The position numbers were made by a program, and so were the translations under genes. 64,000 nt of DNA from assembly GCA_964406795.1 (NCBI GenBank), contig CAYOTA010000003.1:56465-120464 (forward strand). Reading direction: 5' to 3'. Positions 44,084 through 52,090 of this stretch are shown here, in pieces. Within the stretch, counting starts at the first letter, position 1, and every line of letters starts with the position of its first letter. The stretch comes from JAGORM01 sp964406795 (GTDB lineage Bacteria > Patescibacteriota > Microgenomatia > Levybacterales > GWA1-39-11). The notes beneath the pieces are model-generated. The model saw nothing but the letters and a program-made list of their open reading frames with translations, did no database searches and was not told where the DNA came from.

Positions 44084-45133
44084 ATGAGAATATATAAATT
44101 TAATGGAAGCTTTTTATCATTACTTCTTGTAACAGCAACTACAGCTTCACTTGTTATATTATTATTGGTAAAGTTTTTTCCATTCGTTTCAGTAAAAACA
44201 TTGTATTTCTGCCAGCAATTTATCTCCAATACTCTTTATCAAATACCTCAGCTAGTTCAAAACACCTTTCTTATCGCAATAATCATTGCGCTTACTCTGG
44301 GAAGCTTGTCATTTCTTATTCAGATGGTAAAAACCAGACAATTAGTAAAATCACTCCTGAAAAATCGAGTTGCTCTTTCGCAAAGAGTGAAGAATTTGAC
44401 GATTTCTCTCGGGCTTGAAGGTAAGGTTGATGTCCTTGAGGATGTTAATTGTTTTTCTTTATGTGTAGGAATTATTCATCCGCGCATTTTAATTACAAAC
44501 GCTCTTGTCACATCATTAACTGACAAAGAGCTTGAGTCAGTTTTTCTCCATGAAAAAGCGCATATCCGCAATTTTGATCCTTTTAAAATACTATTTGGGA
44601 AAACGATAAGTTGGTTATTTTTCTTTTTACCAATATTCTCTGAAATCAATAAGAATATGCAAGCAACGAATGAAATTTTAGCTGATCAATTTGTAACGTC
44701 TTTTCAACAGGATGACATGTACTTACGCAGTGCGTTGAAGAAAATTATCATGTCTCCGCAAAAGAGCTTTTCGATAGTGCCAGCTATAGCAAATCCGGAC
44801 TATTTAGAAATACGTATTTACCGACTTATTAATCCGACAGTAAGCCAAAAATTTCATATATCATGGATAAGTATTGGTACAAGTATACTATTTTTCTTAT
44901 TTATGATGATTCTTCTGCAGGTCCCCGTGAGCGCTTTTTATATGGAAAGCTCAAAAGAAGAATCATACATTGCATGTTCTTCTGATAAATCTTGTAGCCA
45001 GGAGTGTCAGCTTACAGTTCAAGCATCAAGCGTCTCAACCCCAGAGCAATTATTTTCTCCTATTCAACAAGAAAGGAAAAATTCTAGCTCTCCTCTTCAA
45101 TCTTCAAAATCTCAATCATTGAGATATAAATAA
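44084..45133 (+). CDS. M56/BlaR1-like membrane metalloprotease
   Basis: 349 aa. Helices near ~10-35, 60-85, 175-195 and 265-290. The zinc site HEKAH (H156-H160) follows the ESVFLHEKAH strand-helix, with the downstream Glu of NEILADQ as third ligand. The sensor domain of BlaR1 (penicillin-binding) is absent. Instead there is a C-terminal extracytoplasmic tail of about 65 residues with two or three Cys (CSSDKSCSQEC) that could sense redox state or metal. Partner of the BlaI-type repressor. Confidence 0.88.
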   Translation: MRIYKFNGSFLSLLLVTATTASLVILLLVKFFPFVSVKTLYFCQQFISNTLYQIPQLVQNTFLIAIIIALTLGSLSFLIQMVKTRQLVKSLLKNRVALSQRVKNLTISLGLEGKVDVLEDVNCFSLCVGIIHPRILITNALVTSLTDKELESVFLHEKAHIRNFDPFKILFGKTISWLFFFLPIFSEINKNMQATNEILADQFVTSFQQDDMYLRSALKKIIMSPQKSFSIVPAIANPDYLEIRIYRLINPTVSQKFHISWISIGTSILFFLFMMILLQVPVSAFYMESSKEESYIACSSDKSCSQECQLTVQASSVSTPEQLFSPIQQERKNSSSPLQSSKSQSLRYK

Positions 45134-45142
45134 AACCACTCC

Positions 45143-45180
45143 TTGACAAAACAGGGACTTTATTACTACAATTTGTAGTA
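45143..45180 (+). promoter_or_regulatory. promoter with BlaI-like operator for the redox/copper cluster
   Basis: TTGACA (45143-45148), 18 nt, TACAAT (45167-45172). A perfect inverted repeat TACTACA-ATT-TGTAGTA (45164-45180) covers the -10. The core TACA-N3-TGTA is the same as in front of the repressor gene, and the flanks match the TACTACA/TGTAGTA form of mec operators apart from centre length. Confidence 0.75.
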
Positions 45181-45211
45181 GAAAATATTTTACATGAAAG
45201 GAGGTGTCAAT

Positions 45212-45496
45212 ATGGCAGAACAAAAAGAAGCAACAACAGCGGCAATTCATACAATTCCAAAACAACGGGTAGATAACACAATTACCTTTCGTGTTCCAAG
45301 GCCAAATATGCAAGTCGCAGTATTAGGAATTGTTGCCTTTATCACTTTATTTCAAACAGTGCAACTATTAAGAATTAGCGGCAGTACAGAAACTGCATCG
45401 GTGAGAGCAGTAGCAGCAACTACTAGTACAGGGGCGAGCGGCACAGGAAGTGGATCAGACGCTAGCACACCGCAATCAATGGTAGGCGGTTGCTAA
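45212..45496 (+). CDS. small single-pass membrane protein
   Basis: 94 aa from ATG 45212, with a strong GGAGGTG site. A cytoplasmic N-terminus of about 35 residues, one helix (~37-55), then a Ser/Thr/Gly/Ala-rich outer tail ending in GGC. The last residue is a single Cys, unusual and possibly a thiol or attachment site. First gene of the cluster under the BlaI-like operator. No family recognised. Confidence 0.75.
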   Translation: MAEQKEATTAAIHTIPKQRVDNTITFRVPRPNMQVAVLGIVAFITLFQTVQLLRISGSTETASVRAVAATTSTGASGTGSGSDASTPQSMVGGC

Positions 45497-45523
45497 AATT
45501 GCTATTTTACTGTCTTAGAATTT

Positions 45524-46765
45524 ATGAGAAAGAAAACAACAGCACCTGTTGGTGATGTAATAATTGATGAAGCTGAAAAGAAGCAAAATATTTCTATTGA
45601 GAAGTCCAGAGTAGTTAATTTTCCTTGGCCAAAGATATTTCTAGGAGTAGCGCTTATCGCAACAGTTGCGGGTGCACTTTTTGCCACGAAGACACTCTCC
45701 GGAATTGATAAGAATATTGCAAATGCAAAAGAGGATGCACGGGCGGCAGATATAAAACTGATAAAAATTACAACTCCTAGTTGTGTTGACTGTTTTAACA
45801 TTGATACTGCTGTCTCAACACTTAAAAAACAAAATGTATCTGTGGGGGATGAAAAAGCAGTAAACTCAGATTCTAAAGAAGGAAAAATGCTCATTAAGCA
45901 GTTTGGGATTAAGCGACTGCCGACATATGTTGTAACCGGCGAGATATCAAAAAAGACACTAGAAAGTTTTGTTAAAAATAATGGTGAGATAAAAAGTAGA
46001 ACATTTGTATTTAATAAAGTTACACCTGTTTTTGTTGATGCAACGACAAAGAAAGAAATGGGAAAAGTAACGGCAACAATTCTTATTGATCCAACATGTA
46101 TCCAATGTGTTGATCCAAAACTAACAGTTGAGGCATTTAAAAAAGCAGGAGTAAAAATTATAGAGGAAAAAGAAGTTATATGGGATTCTGCAGAAGGACA
46201 AGCGCTTATTAGTCAGTATAATGTTACCCAACTTCCTACATTTCTTCTTTCAGAAGATATTGATCTTTACGATGATGTGAAAACAAACTGGACACGAATT
46301 GGGACAGTTGAAACCGACAAAACTTACGTTGCTCGTAACTTACTGCTGCCCTACCGAGATCTCAAAAGAGGACAAATAGTTGGTCTTGTCGATCTTATCT
46401 ACTTAACTGATACAACGTGTAGCGAATGTTATGATTCACAACAAGTGCAGCGGCCTATCTTAACGCAAAGTTTTGGTATAGGAATTTCTTCCGAGCGCAC
46501 TGTTGACGTAAACTCTTCTGTTGGACAAGAATTAGTTAATCAATATAAGATTGTAAAAGTTCCTACAGTTCTATTATCATCTGATGCTGGTCAATATCCG
46601 GGGTTAAAAAACGTTTGGTCTAGTGTGGGAACGATTGAATCTGATGGTTGGTATGTCTTTCGAGAAATGGCTCAGATTGGCAATGTTATCTACAAAGATT
46701 TAGCAAGCAATCAAGTAATTCGCCCAGCACAGCAAGCAGTAACTGGAAATCCAGCAAATCAATAA
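45524..46765 (+). CDS. membrane-anchored protein with three tandem thioredoxin-like modules
   Basis: 413 aa. One N-terminal helix (~38-58), then three modules of about 105 residues. Each has a CxxC (C87-C90 CVDC, C192-C195 CIQC, C299-C302 CSEC), followed by a strand and a cis-Pro region (RLPTYV, QLPTFL, KVPTVL). All three lack the Trp-Cys-Gly-Pro-Cys motif of thioredoxin. It probably acts as a multi-site thiol relay or a metal-binding protein outside the membrane. CcdA and a DsbA-like protein encoded downstream could keep it reduced or oxidised. Confidence 0.85.
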   Translation: MRKKTTAPVGDVIIDEAEKKQNISIEKSRVVNFPWPKIFLGVALIATVAGALFATKTLSGIDKNIANAKEDARAADIKLIKITTPSCVDCFNIDTAVSTLKKQNVSVGDEKAVNSDSKEGKMLIKQFGIKRLPTYVVTGEISKKTLESFVKNNGEIKSRTFVFNKVTPVFVDATTKKEMGKVTATILIDPTCIQCVDPKLTVEAFKKAGVKIIEEKEVIWDSAEGQALISQYNVTQLPTFLLSEDIDLYDDVKTNWTRIGTVETDKTYVARNLLLPYRDLKRGQIVGLVDLIYLTDTTCSECYDSQQVQRPILTQSFGIGISSERTVDVNSSVGQELVNQYKIVKVPTVLLSSDAGQYPGLKNVWSSVGTIESDGWYVFREMAQIGNVIYKDLASNQVIRPAQQAVTGNPANQ

Positions 46766-46766
46766 T

Positions 46767-48053
46767 ATGGAAAAACTATTTGCATCATTTAAGATCATTT
46801 TTAAAGAACCTAGCTATATAAAAATTGCTGCATTTACGTCACTTGTTGTTACGTATATATCATATTGGTTATTTAGCCAGACCACGACAGCTTCCTCTTT
46901 TATTAATAGTATGCAGAGTGGAGACTTTGGCAAGTATAGTTTTGCTTATGGTATTACATATATTATTACAACTATTTTTATTATCCTCTTATCAGGGGTG
47001 AGTATTGCTACGACAGTATGGTTATTTCGACATTCAAAACTGGGGTTGCAAAAAGCGGCAGGTGGGAATGTTGGTGGTCTTATTAGTGCAGCATTTGCGA
47101 TGGGCTGCCCTGTTTGCGGAGGATTCTTATTATCTTTTCTTGGCATTGCAGGTGGTCTTACTATTTTCCCTTTTCAAGGTTTAGAGTTAAAACTTTTAAG
47201 CTTGGTACTTCTTGGTATATCTGCTTGGTACGGTTTATCTAAGGTCAACAAAAAAGACTGTGAAGACTGTATGGATATTCGTAACCACACTGTATTAAAA
47301 AGTCAAGGTATCAAAATTGGAGGAAAACGACTAATTGTTTTACCTCTTGATAAAGCAATTGTGACTATTATTACGCTTTTATTTGTCATAAATCAGCTTT
47401 TTATTAGTCAAATTGCTATGGCAATGGGGATTGCTCCACAAGGGGGATCTTTGGCAAGCCTTTTAGGAATTCGTCAGGCTAATGCGTATGCAATAATAGC
47501 ACCTAAAATCAATCCTGATGGTAAGACGACTGTTCTGGTTGAACAGCCAACAATTTCAGAGGTATTGGCAAATCCGAATACTGGAAATGTTTTAGAGGAT
47601 GCGAAAGTTGTTATGATGGCAACGGGAAAGCCATTTTATGCTCCTGAAGATATTTCTTTTGATGACCCTATTAATGCGCAAAATAAATGGGGTGCATATG
47701 AAAGCAGTATCCAGCTATCAAGTGCATTACAAGCCAGATTTGATACTATGATTAATACAATGATGGTATGCAGTTACTGTTGTGGATCTCCTAGCAATGT
47801 TACTCTCATTGGTAATTGTGGTTGTGCACATGCAAGGGCGGTAAGAGGATTTTATAAATATATGCTGCAAACGTATGGTGATAAATATACAAATGAACAG
47901 TTAGTAGGAGAATCACACCGCTGGTATGGTATCTGGTATCCAAAAGGTATGCTTGAAGATTATTTACTTGCAACTGGCAAAGGAAGCGCGCTGCCTCATG
48001 AGACACATGGAGGAGCGGGGGTCGATGGTATGCATGGACTCACTACACAGTAG
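46767..48053 (+). CDS. Cys-rich polytopic membrane protein with C-terminal CxxCC/CxC domain
   Basis: 428 aa. About six helices in the first ~230 residues, including FAMGCPVCGGFLLSFLG with a CxxC (C114, C117) inside or near a helix. The outer C-terminal domain has CSYCCG (C335, C338, C339) and NCGCAH (C351, C353, H355), followed by a conserved-looking RGFYKYMLQTYGDKYTNEQ stretch. Six thiols and a His in one domain suggest binding of a soft metal such as copper, or a thiol exchange role. Starts 1 nt after the thioredoxin-like gene. I do not recognise a named family. Confidence 0.75.
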   Translation: MEKLFASFKIIFKEPSYIKIAAFTSLVVTYISYWLFSQTTTASSFINSMQSGDFGKYSFAYGITYIITTIFIILLSGVSIATTVWLFRHSKLGLQKAAGGNVGGLISAAFAMGCPVCGGFLLSFLGIAGGLTIFPFQGLELKLLSLVLLGISAWYGLSKVNKKDCEDCMDIRNHTVLKSQGIKIGGKRLIVLPLDKAIVTIITLLFVINQLFISQIAMAMGIAPQGGSLASLLGIRQANAYAIIAPKINPDGKTTVLVEQPTISEVLANPNTGNVLEDAKVVMMATGKPFYAPEDISFDDPINAQNKWGAYESSIQLSSALQARFDTMINTMMVCSYCCGSPSNVTLIGNCGCAHARAVRGFYKYMLQTYGDKYTNEQLVGESHRWYGIWYPKGMLEDYLLATGKGSALPHETHGGAGVDGMHGLTTQ

Positions 48054-48061
48054 AATTATTT

Positions 48062-48475
48062 ATGAAAAAGAGTATTATTTTTTGGGTAATTATTGCACTT
48101 CTTATTCTTTTAGGAATTTTTGGTCGCGGCATTTTTAATCCGCAACCAAAAAACATACCTCAATTGGGGACTGAAACTCCTGCTCAAAATTCATCATCTT
48201 CTATGGCAGGAACTATAACGGTCAAAGGATTCAATAGTGGATTTTCTCCAAAAACTATTACAGTTAAACAGGGAGATATGGTAATGCTCAATCTCGTTAG
48301 TGATGATTCACCCCACACATTTACTATTGATGAGCTGAATATAAATCAACAGTTTACCTATGGTAAAGATGCATCTGTCATGTTTACTGCAAGCAAGAAA
48401 GGAACATTTCAGTTTTATTGTGTTGTGCCGGGTCATAAAGAAGCAGGAATGGTCGGATCGCTAATCATTGAATAA
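48062..48475 (+). CDS. membrane-anchored cupredoxin
   Basis: 137 aa. N-terminal helix (~4-22), short Ser-rich linker, then a plastocyanin-like domain. The type 1 copper ligands are all visible: H85 in SPHTF, C120, H125 and M130 in YCVVPGHKEAGM. It would bind one copper ion outside the membrane and carry electrons or deliver copper. It fits the multicopper oxidase and copper ATPase further down. Confidence 0.9.
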   Translation: MKKSIIFWVIIALLILLGIFGRGIFNPQPKNIPQLGTETPAQNSSSSMAGTITVKGFNSGFSPKTITVKQGDMVMLNLVSDDSPHTFTIDELNINQQFTYGKDASVMFTASKKGTFQFYCVVPGHKEAGMVGSLIIE

Positions 48476-48920
48476 GCTTACACCAATAATGACTGAATTC
48501 ATCCGTGATATAAAAACAAGAATCGGTTTTACGATTAGCTCTTTTTTGTCTGCGTTGGGAGCTGGAGGGGGTGCGACTTCGGCTGTCTGTCAGACAACAT
48601 GCTCTACCGGAAGCGCATTGCCATTTTTTTTAGGCTTAACTCTTTCAGCAACACCATTTGCCTTTATAGAGGATTATCAAATCCCGCTATGGTGGCTCTC
48701 TTTTGCAGTGTTTGGAATATTGACATTTCTTTTTATGAAAAAAATACTTTATTCAAAGACTGACAGGGCATTGTTGTTTCTTAACTTTGGATTTTTACTC
48801 ATTGGTTTTCCTTATTTTCGTGATACACTTACTATGCTTCCTTGGATTGGATTGTTTGTTTCTATTATGGCGTTATATTTACTACTTTTAGCAAAACGTA
48901 TAATTATTCAATGGACATAA
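48468..48920 (+). CDS. small polytopic membrane protein with paired cysteines
   Basis: 150 aa (an ATG at 48489 is an alternative start), four helices. SAVCQTTCSTGSALPFFLGL places two Cys three residues apart at the first helix end, reminiscent of metal-transport membrane proteins such as MerC/MerT, though overall similarity is not clear. Overlaps the cupredoxin gene by 8 nt. Confidence 0.65.
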   Translation: MNKLTPIMTEFIRDIKTRIGFTISSFLSALGAGGGATSAVCQTTCSTGSALPFFLGLTLSATPFAFIEDYQIPLWWLSFAVFGILTFLFMKKILYSKTDRALLFLNFGFLLIGFPYFRDTLTMLPWIGLFVSIMALYLLLLAKRIIIQWT

Positions 48921-48921
48921 A

Positions 48922-49071
48922 ATGAAAAAAACAGAAAGTTCAGGTGTAAAAGAGGCAGGATGGGAATTTACTGTTCCAGGCTATGTTGCCAGCCCAGTTA
49001 CCTGGCTGATACTTCTCCTAGCAGGAGTTGCTCTTTTACTATTATTTATTCTGATAAATAAAGTTTTATAA
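48922..49071 (+). CDS. 49-aa single-helix membrane protein
   Basis: ATG 48922, 1 nt after the previous stop. A polar 25-residue start and one strong hydrophobic helix to the C-terminus (LILLLAGVALLLLFILI). Probably a small subunit of the neighbouring membrane complex. Too short for usual gene callers. Confidence 0.6.
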   Translation: MKKTESSGVKEAGWEFTVPGYVASPVTWLILLLAGVALLLLFILINKVL

Positions 49072-49119
49072 GCTAGCAATACTTAGTCCTCACATTACGC
49101 CAGGAGGAGAAAAAATGCA

Positions 49120-50031
49120 ATGAGAACACGAGCAAAAAATATTACTGTTAAAAATAGACAAAAAATATTATTCAGTGTAGGTATTTTGCTCCTATCTTTG
49201 GCATTTATACCTTTTGTCAGGGAGTATAGAGATTTTTTCCTCTTTGCTGGTATAATTTTTCTTCTTATTGGTGTTATTCAGCTGACTTTTCATCCAAAAG
49301 TTGTTTATAGAGACTTATCGGAAACAGGTAGTGGTTTTGAGGATGCCAAGCAAACTACTCAAGAGAACCCAGTATTAAAAATGCCGTTTTCCATGAAGCA
49401 AAGCCCAATGACCTTATTCCTATTCTTTCTTATAATTGGTGGATTTATTATCAATCAAGTGTTTATAATGCGATATAATAAAATTTCTGCATCAAAAAAT
49501 GTTGAGAATACTACACCTGTACAGAGCGCAGTTAAAGTTCCGGTAGTTAGTGCCGCTGATGAGATTATTAAAACAGAATTACAACAACAAGGAAAAGAAG
49601 TACCCGTTTTAGGTACTGCACATGATCATGCTGATTTAAATGTGTACATTAATGGACAAAGGCAGATACTTGCAAAACCTGAAAATTATATGAAGAGCTC
49701 ATTTATGCATATTGATAATAATCCAAATTTGGACGATGCCAATAGTGTTTTACACATGCATGCAAAGAGCGTACTATTATGGACATTCTTTACAAGTCTT
49801 GGCATGAACCTAACACAAGATAGCTTGACTCTAACCGATGGACAAATATTAAAAAACGAAAATGGAAATACATTAAAATTTTACCTTAATGGACAAAAAG
49901 TAGATGAGTTAGGCGATTATTCGTTCCAGCCACTTGATAAAATGCTCATAAGTTATGGCCCGGAAAACGATCCTAATGTGCAAGAGCAATTGAGAGTAAT
50001 GACGAATTTTGCGAAAGATCACCAAAAATGA
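49120..50031 (+). CDS. membrane protein with His-rich outer domain (HDHADL type)
   Basis: 303 aa. Three helices in the first ~115 residues. The outer domain begins AHDHADLNVYING, continues FMHIDNN and ends its His-rich part at SVLHMHAKS. The spacing of these His residues suggests a metal site, probably copper. A ribosome site GGAGGA precedes; a two-codon ATG CAA TGA at 49114 overlaps the true ATG and may reflect coupling. Overlaps the next gene by 4 nt. The domain resembles one found in archaea and Patescibacteria next to thiol proteins. Confidence 0.7.
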   Translation: MRTRAKNITVKNRQKILFSVGILLLSLAFIPFVREYRDFFLFAGIIFLLIGVIQLTFHPKVVYRDLSETGSGFEDAKQTTQENPVLKMPFSMKQSPMTLFLFFLIIGGFIINQVFIMRYNKISASKNVENTTPVQSAVKVPVVSAADEIIKTELQQQGKEVPVLGTAHDHADLNVYINGQRQILAKPENYMKSSFMHIDNNPNLDDANSVLHMHAKSVLLWTFFTSLGMNLTQDSLTLTDGQILKNENGNTLKFYLNGQKVDELGDYSFQPLDKMLISYGPENDPNVQEQLRVMTNFAKDHQK

Positions 50032-50579
50032 GTAAACACACCAAATATAATACGTTTATAGAGCAGCCACAACAAAAAAGGAGCTTTTTAAAAAATCCAC
50101 TAGCGTTCCTAGAAGGATTGAATACGGAAGCAAAGGTTATTGGTGGGATTGGGTTATTAACCCTTGTAATTTTAGTGGGTGGCATTACTCTTCTGTCATT
50201 ACAGCAGGCAAAAGAGGCTTCTATTCCAGAAGGAGATGTGGTATCTCGCAGTGGTATACACTGGCATCCACAGGTTTCAATCTCTATTAAAGGGAAGCAG
50301 CAACAGATTCCAGCTAACTTAGGTATTGGCGGTGTTCACCAACCAGTTCATACACATGATACGAGTGGTCAGCTCCATGTGGAAATAGGCGGTGTCGTTA
50401 CAAGAGATAATATAAAACTTAATAATTTTTTCAAAATTTGGGGCAAGAAGCTTAGTTCTGAATGTGTTGTTGATGAATGTGGAGGCAAAACAATAATGCT
50501 TGTTAATGGGAAAGAAAATAAGGAATTTGGCAATTATTTGATGAAAGATAAAGATAATATAGAAATACGATATGAATAG
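50028..50579 (+). CDS. membrane-anchored His-rich protein (HWHP type)
   Basis: 183 aa. One helix (~47-65), then an outer domain starting GIHWHPQVSISIKG, followed by IPANLGIGG, HQPVHTHDTSGQLHVE and LNNFFKIWGKK. Six His in conserved positions suggest copper binding. Two Cys (ECVVDEC) lie near the end. It is a sister of the preceding HDHADL-type protein; the pair is translationally coupled. Confidence 0.75.
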   Translation: MSKHTKYNTFIEQPQQKRSFLKNPLAFLEGLNTEAKVIGGIGLLTLVILVGGITLLSLQQAKEASIPEGDVVSRSGIHWHPQVSISIKGKQQQIPANLGIGGVHQPVHTHDTSGQLHVEIGGVVTRDNIKLNNFFKIWGKKLSSECVVDECGGKTIMLVNGKENKEFGNYLMKDKDNIEIRYE

Positions 50580-50594
50580 TATCATTCAAGCTTA

Positions 50595-51272
50595 ATGGAT
50601 GCTGTTTTACTATCTTTTGCCTTTCTTGCAGGATTGCAAGCTTTTTTTGCACCTTGCAGTATCGCTTTAATTCCTGCCTATGTTGGGTATTATGTTAGCG
50701 AAGAAAATCAGCCAGTAGGTCACGCGCAGCAGTTATTTTACGGTTTGAAAGCAGGCAGTATTGCAAGCTTGGGTTTAATTAGTATTTATGCTATTTTTGG
50801 CGTTATTCTTGCACTTTTAGGAAGGCTTATTGCTCCTTTTATGTCGTGGATTGAGCTTTCAACCGGAGGATTGTTACTATTTTTAGGGGTTGCGACGCTT
50901 TTGGGATATGAATTTGCGCTGCGGCCTCCTGTTGCTATCAACAGTCGTGCGAAAGGAGCAGGACGCTTCTATTTTTTTGGTATCGCTTATGCGCTTGGAG
51001 CAATCGGTTGTACATTACCTATATTTCTTTTAGTCATCTTTCAAGCGCTTGCGCAAAAGGGCATGCTGGGAGGATTTGCAAATTTTCTTGCATATAGTGT
51101 AGCGATGGTGAGTCTCATGATTCTTTTTTCACTTATTGCCGCAGTTTCAAAAACTGCTATTTCACGCTTTTTAAAACGATACATGCTAGTAATTCAAAAA
51201 AGTGCAGGGATACTCGTGCTTCTTGCTGGTGTATACATGGTATATCTTGCATTAAAAGTAATCACAATATGA
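50595..51272 (+). CDS. ccdA: CcdA-type thiol transporter (DsbD transmembrane family)
   Basis: 225 aa, six helices. FFAPCSIALIPAYVGYY and, in the symmetric half, YALGAIGCTLPIFLL carry the two conserved Cys-Pro-type cysteines that pass electrons across the membrane. In other bacteria it reduces extracytoplasmic thioredoxins. Partner candidates are the triple thioredoxin-like protein and the DsbA-like protein, whose gene starts at the ATGA overlap. Confidence 0.92.
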   Translation: MDAVLLSFAFLAGLQAFFAPCSIALIPAYVGYYVSEENQPVGHAQQLFYGLKAGSIASLGLISIYAIFGVILALLGRLIAPFMSWIELSTGGLLLFLGVATLLGYEFALRPPVAINSRAKGAGRFYFFGIAYALGAIGCTLPIFLLVIFQALAQKGMLGGFANFLAYSVAMVSLMILFSLIAAVSKTAISRFLKRYMLVIQKSAGILVLLAGVYMVYLALKVITI

Positions 51273-51796
51273 AACTTCCAAAAATAGAATGGACAAATAG
51301 TCCATTATTTAAAAAAACGCCATTGCTTCTTGTTATTGGCGTTGTTTTGTTTGTTGGGTTTAATGTCTATCTTTACCTCAAAATTCAAAAAGCATCAAGT
51401 GATATAGTGCAAATGCAAGCTACTGTCACAAAACCAGCACGGAAAGTTTCTACGGAATTTTCAAAAAAGATTCAGCTTGGTGAGAAACAATGTCCGTACC
51501 AAAAAGCAGGTAATCCCAATGCACCTTTAAAATTCAAACTATTTGAGTCAGAAACATGCCCCTATTGTATCGCGCAAAATAAAGTGATGGATGAAATCTT
51601 ACCGGAATATGGTGATCTCATGTACATTGAGTGGTATGAAGTAATCGAATGCGAAAAAGAATCTGAGCAGTATAAAATCTCCGGTGTGCCTACTTTTGTC
51701 TTTACTGCTCAGGGAATTGAAAAACCACCTGCATATGGATTTTTAGATAAGCAGCAAATAGTTGATTATATTTGTAGGGTTTCAGGAGAATGCTAG
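51269..51796 (+). CDS. membrane-anchored thioredoxin/DsbA-like protein
   Basis: 175 aa. One helix (~18-36), then a thioredoxin fold with ESETCPYCIAQN (CPYC active site) and GVPTFVF (cis-Pro). The C-terminus ends in CRVSGEC, a second Cys pair. CPYC is typical of oxidising DsbA/glutaredoxin-like enzymes, so it may form or isomerise disulfides outside the membrane. Last gene of the run that begins at 45212. Confidence 0.88.
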   Translation: MKLPKIEWTNSPLFKKTPLLLVIGVVLFVGFNVYLYLKIQKASSDIVQMQATVTKPARKVSTEFSKKIQLGEKQCPYQKAGNPNAPLKFKLFESETCPYCIAQNKVMDEILPEYGDLMYIEWYEVIECEKESEQYKISGVPTFVFTAQGIEKPPAYGFLDKQQIVDYICRVSGEC

Positions 51797-52078
51797 ACAT
51801 TTTGTATTTTAGATAGTTCTACGAAGTGTTGTAGCTTCAATTACATGCACGAAAAACCAAATTAAAAAAACGTCATCAAAAGCCTTATCACACTTGATCT
51901 TATACCGAAAATGATTGTAATATGCTATCTCAGCATTTTTAATAGGGTCGCTATATACTAAAGTGTAATATCTTGAAAAAGTGGAGGCAACACAGTTGTC
52001 ACCAAACTGTTAAGCTGACTGCTACCGCTGGAATAACAACCCGCAAGCTTTATTAAACCATGTGAGCACAAATTACGG
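51797..52078. other. 294-bp intergenic region before the Crp-type regulator
   Basis: No ORF or RNA gene is visible. It holds a short inverted repeat ACAGTT/AACTGT (about 52000-52018). Some TGCACGAAAA-type sequence near 51850 resembles the recombinase fragment at the right end, but it is too short to interpret. The promoter of the regulator lies at the right end. Confidence 0.35.
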
Positions 52079-52084
52079 TATAAT
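52079..52084 (+). promoter_or_regulatory. -10 element (TATAAT) of the Crp-type regulator
   Basis: TATAAT, six nt (ATAGGT), ATG 52091. Probable leaderless transcript. Confidence 0.65.
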
Positions 52085-52090
52085 ATAGGT

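Noticed and set aside
51840..51900. Second recombinase relic near 51850
   Set aside because: Only about 12 matching bases (TGCACGAAAA), and no translation continues into recombinase sequence.
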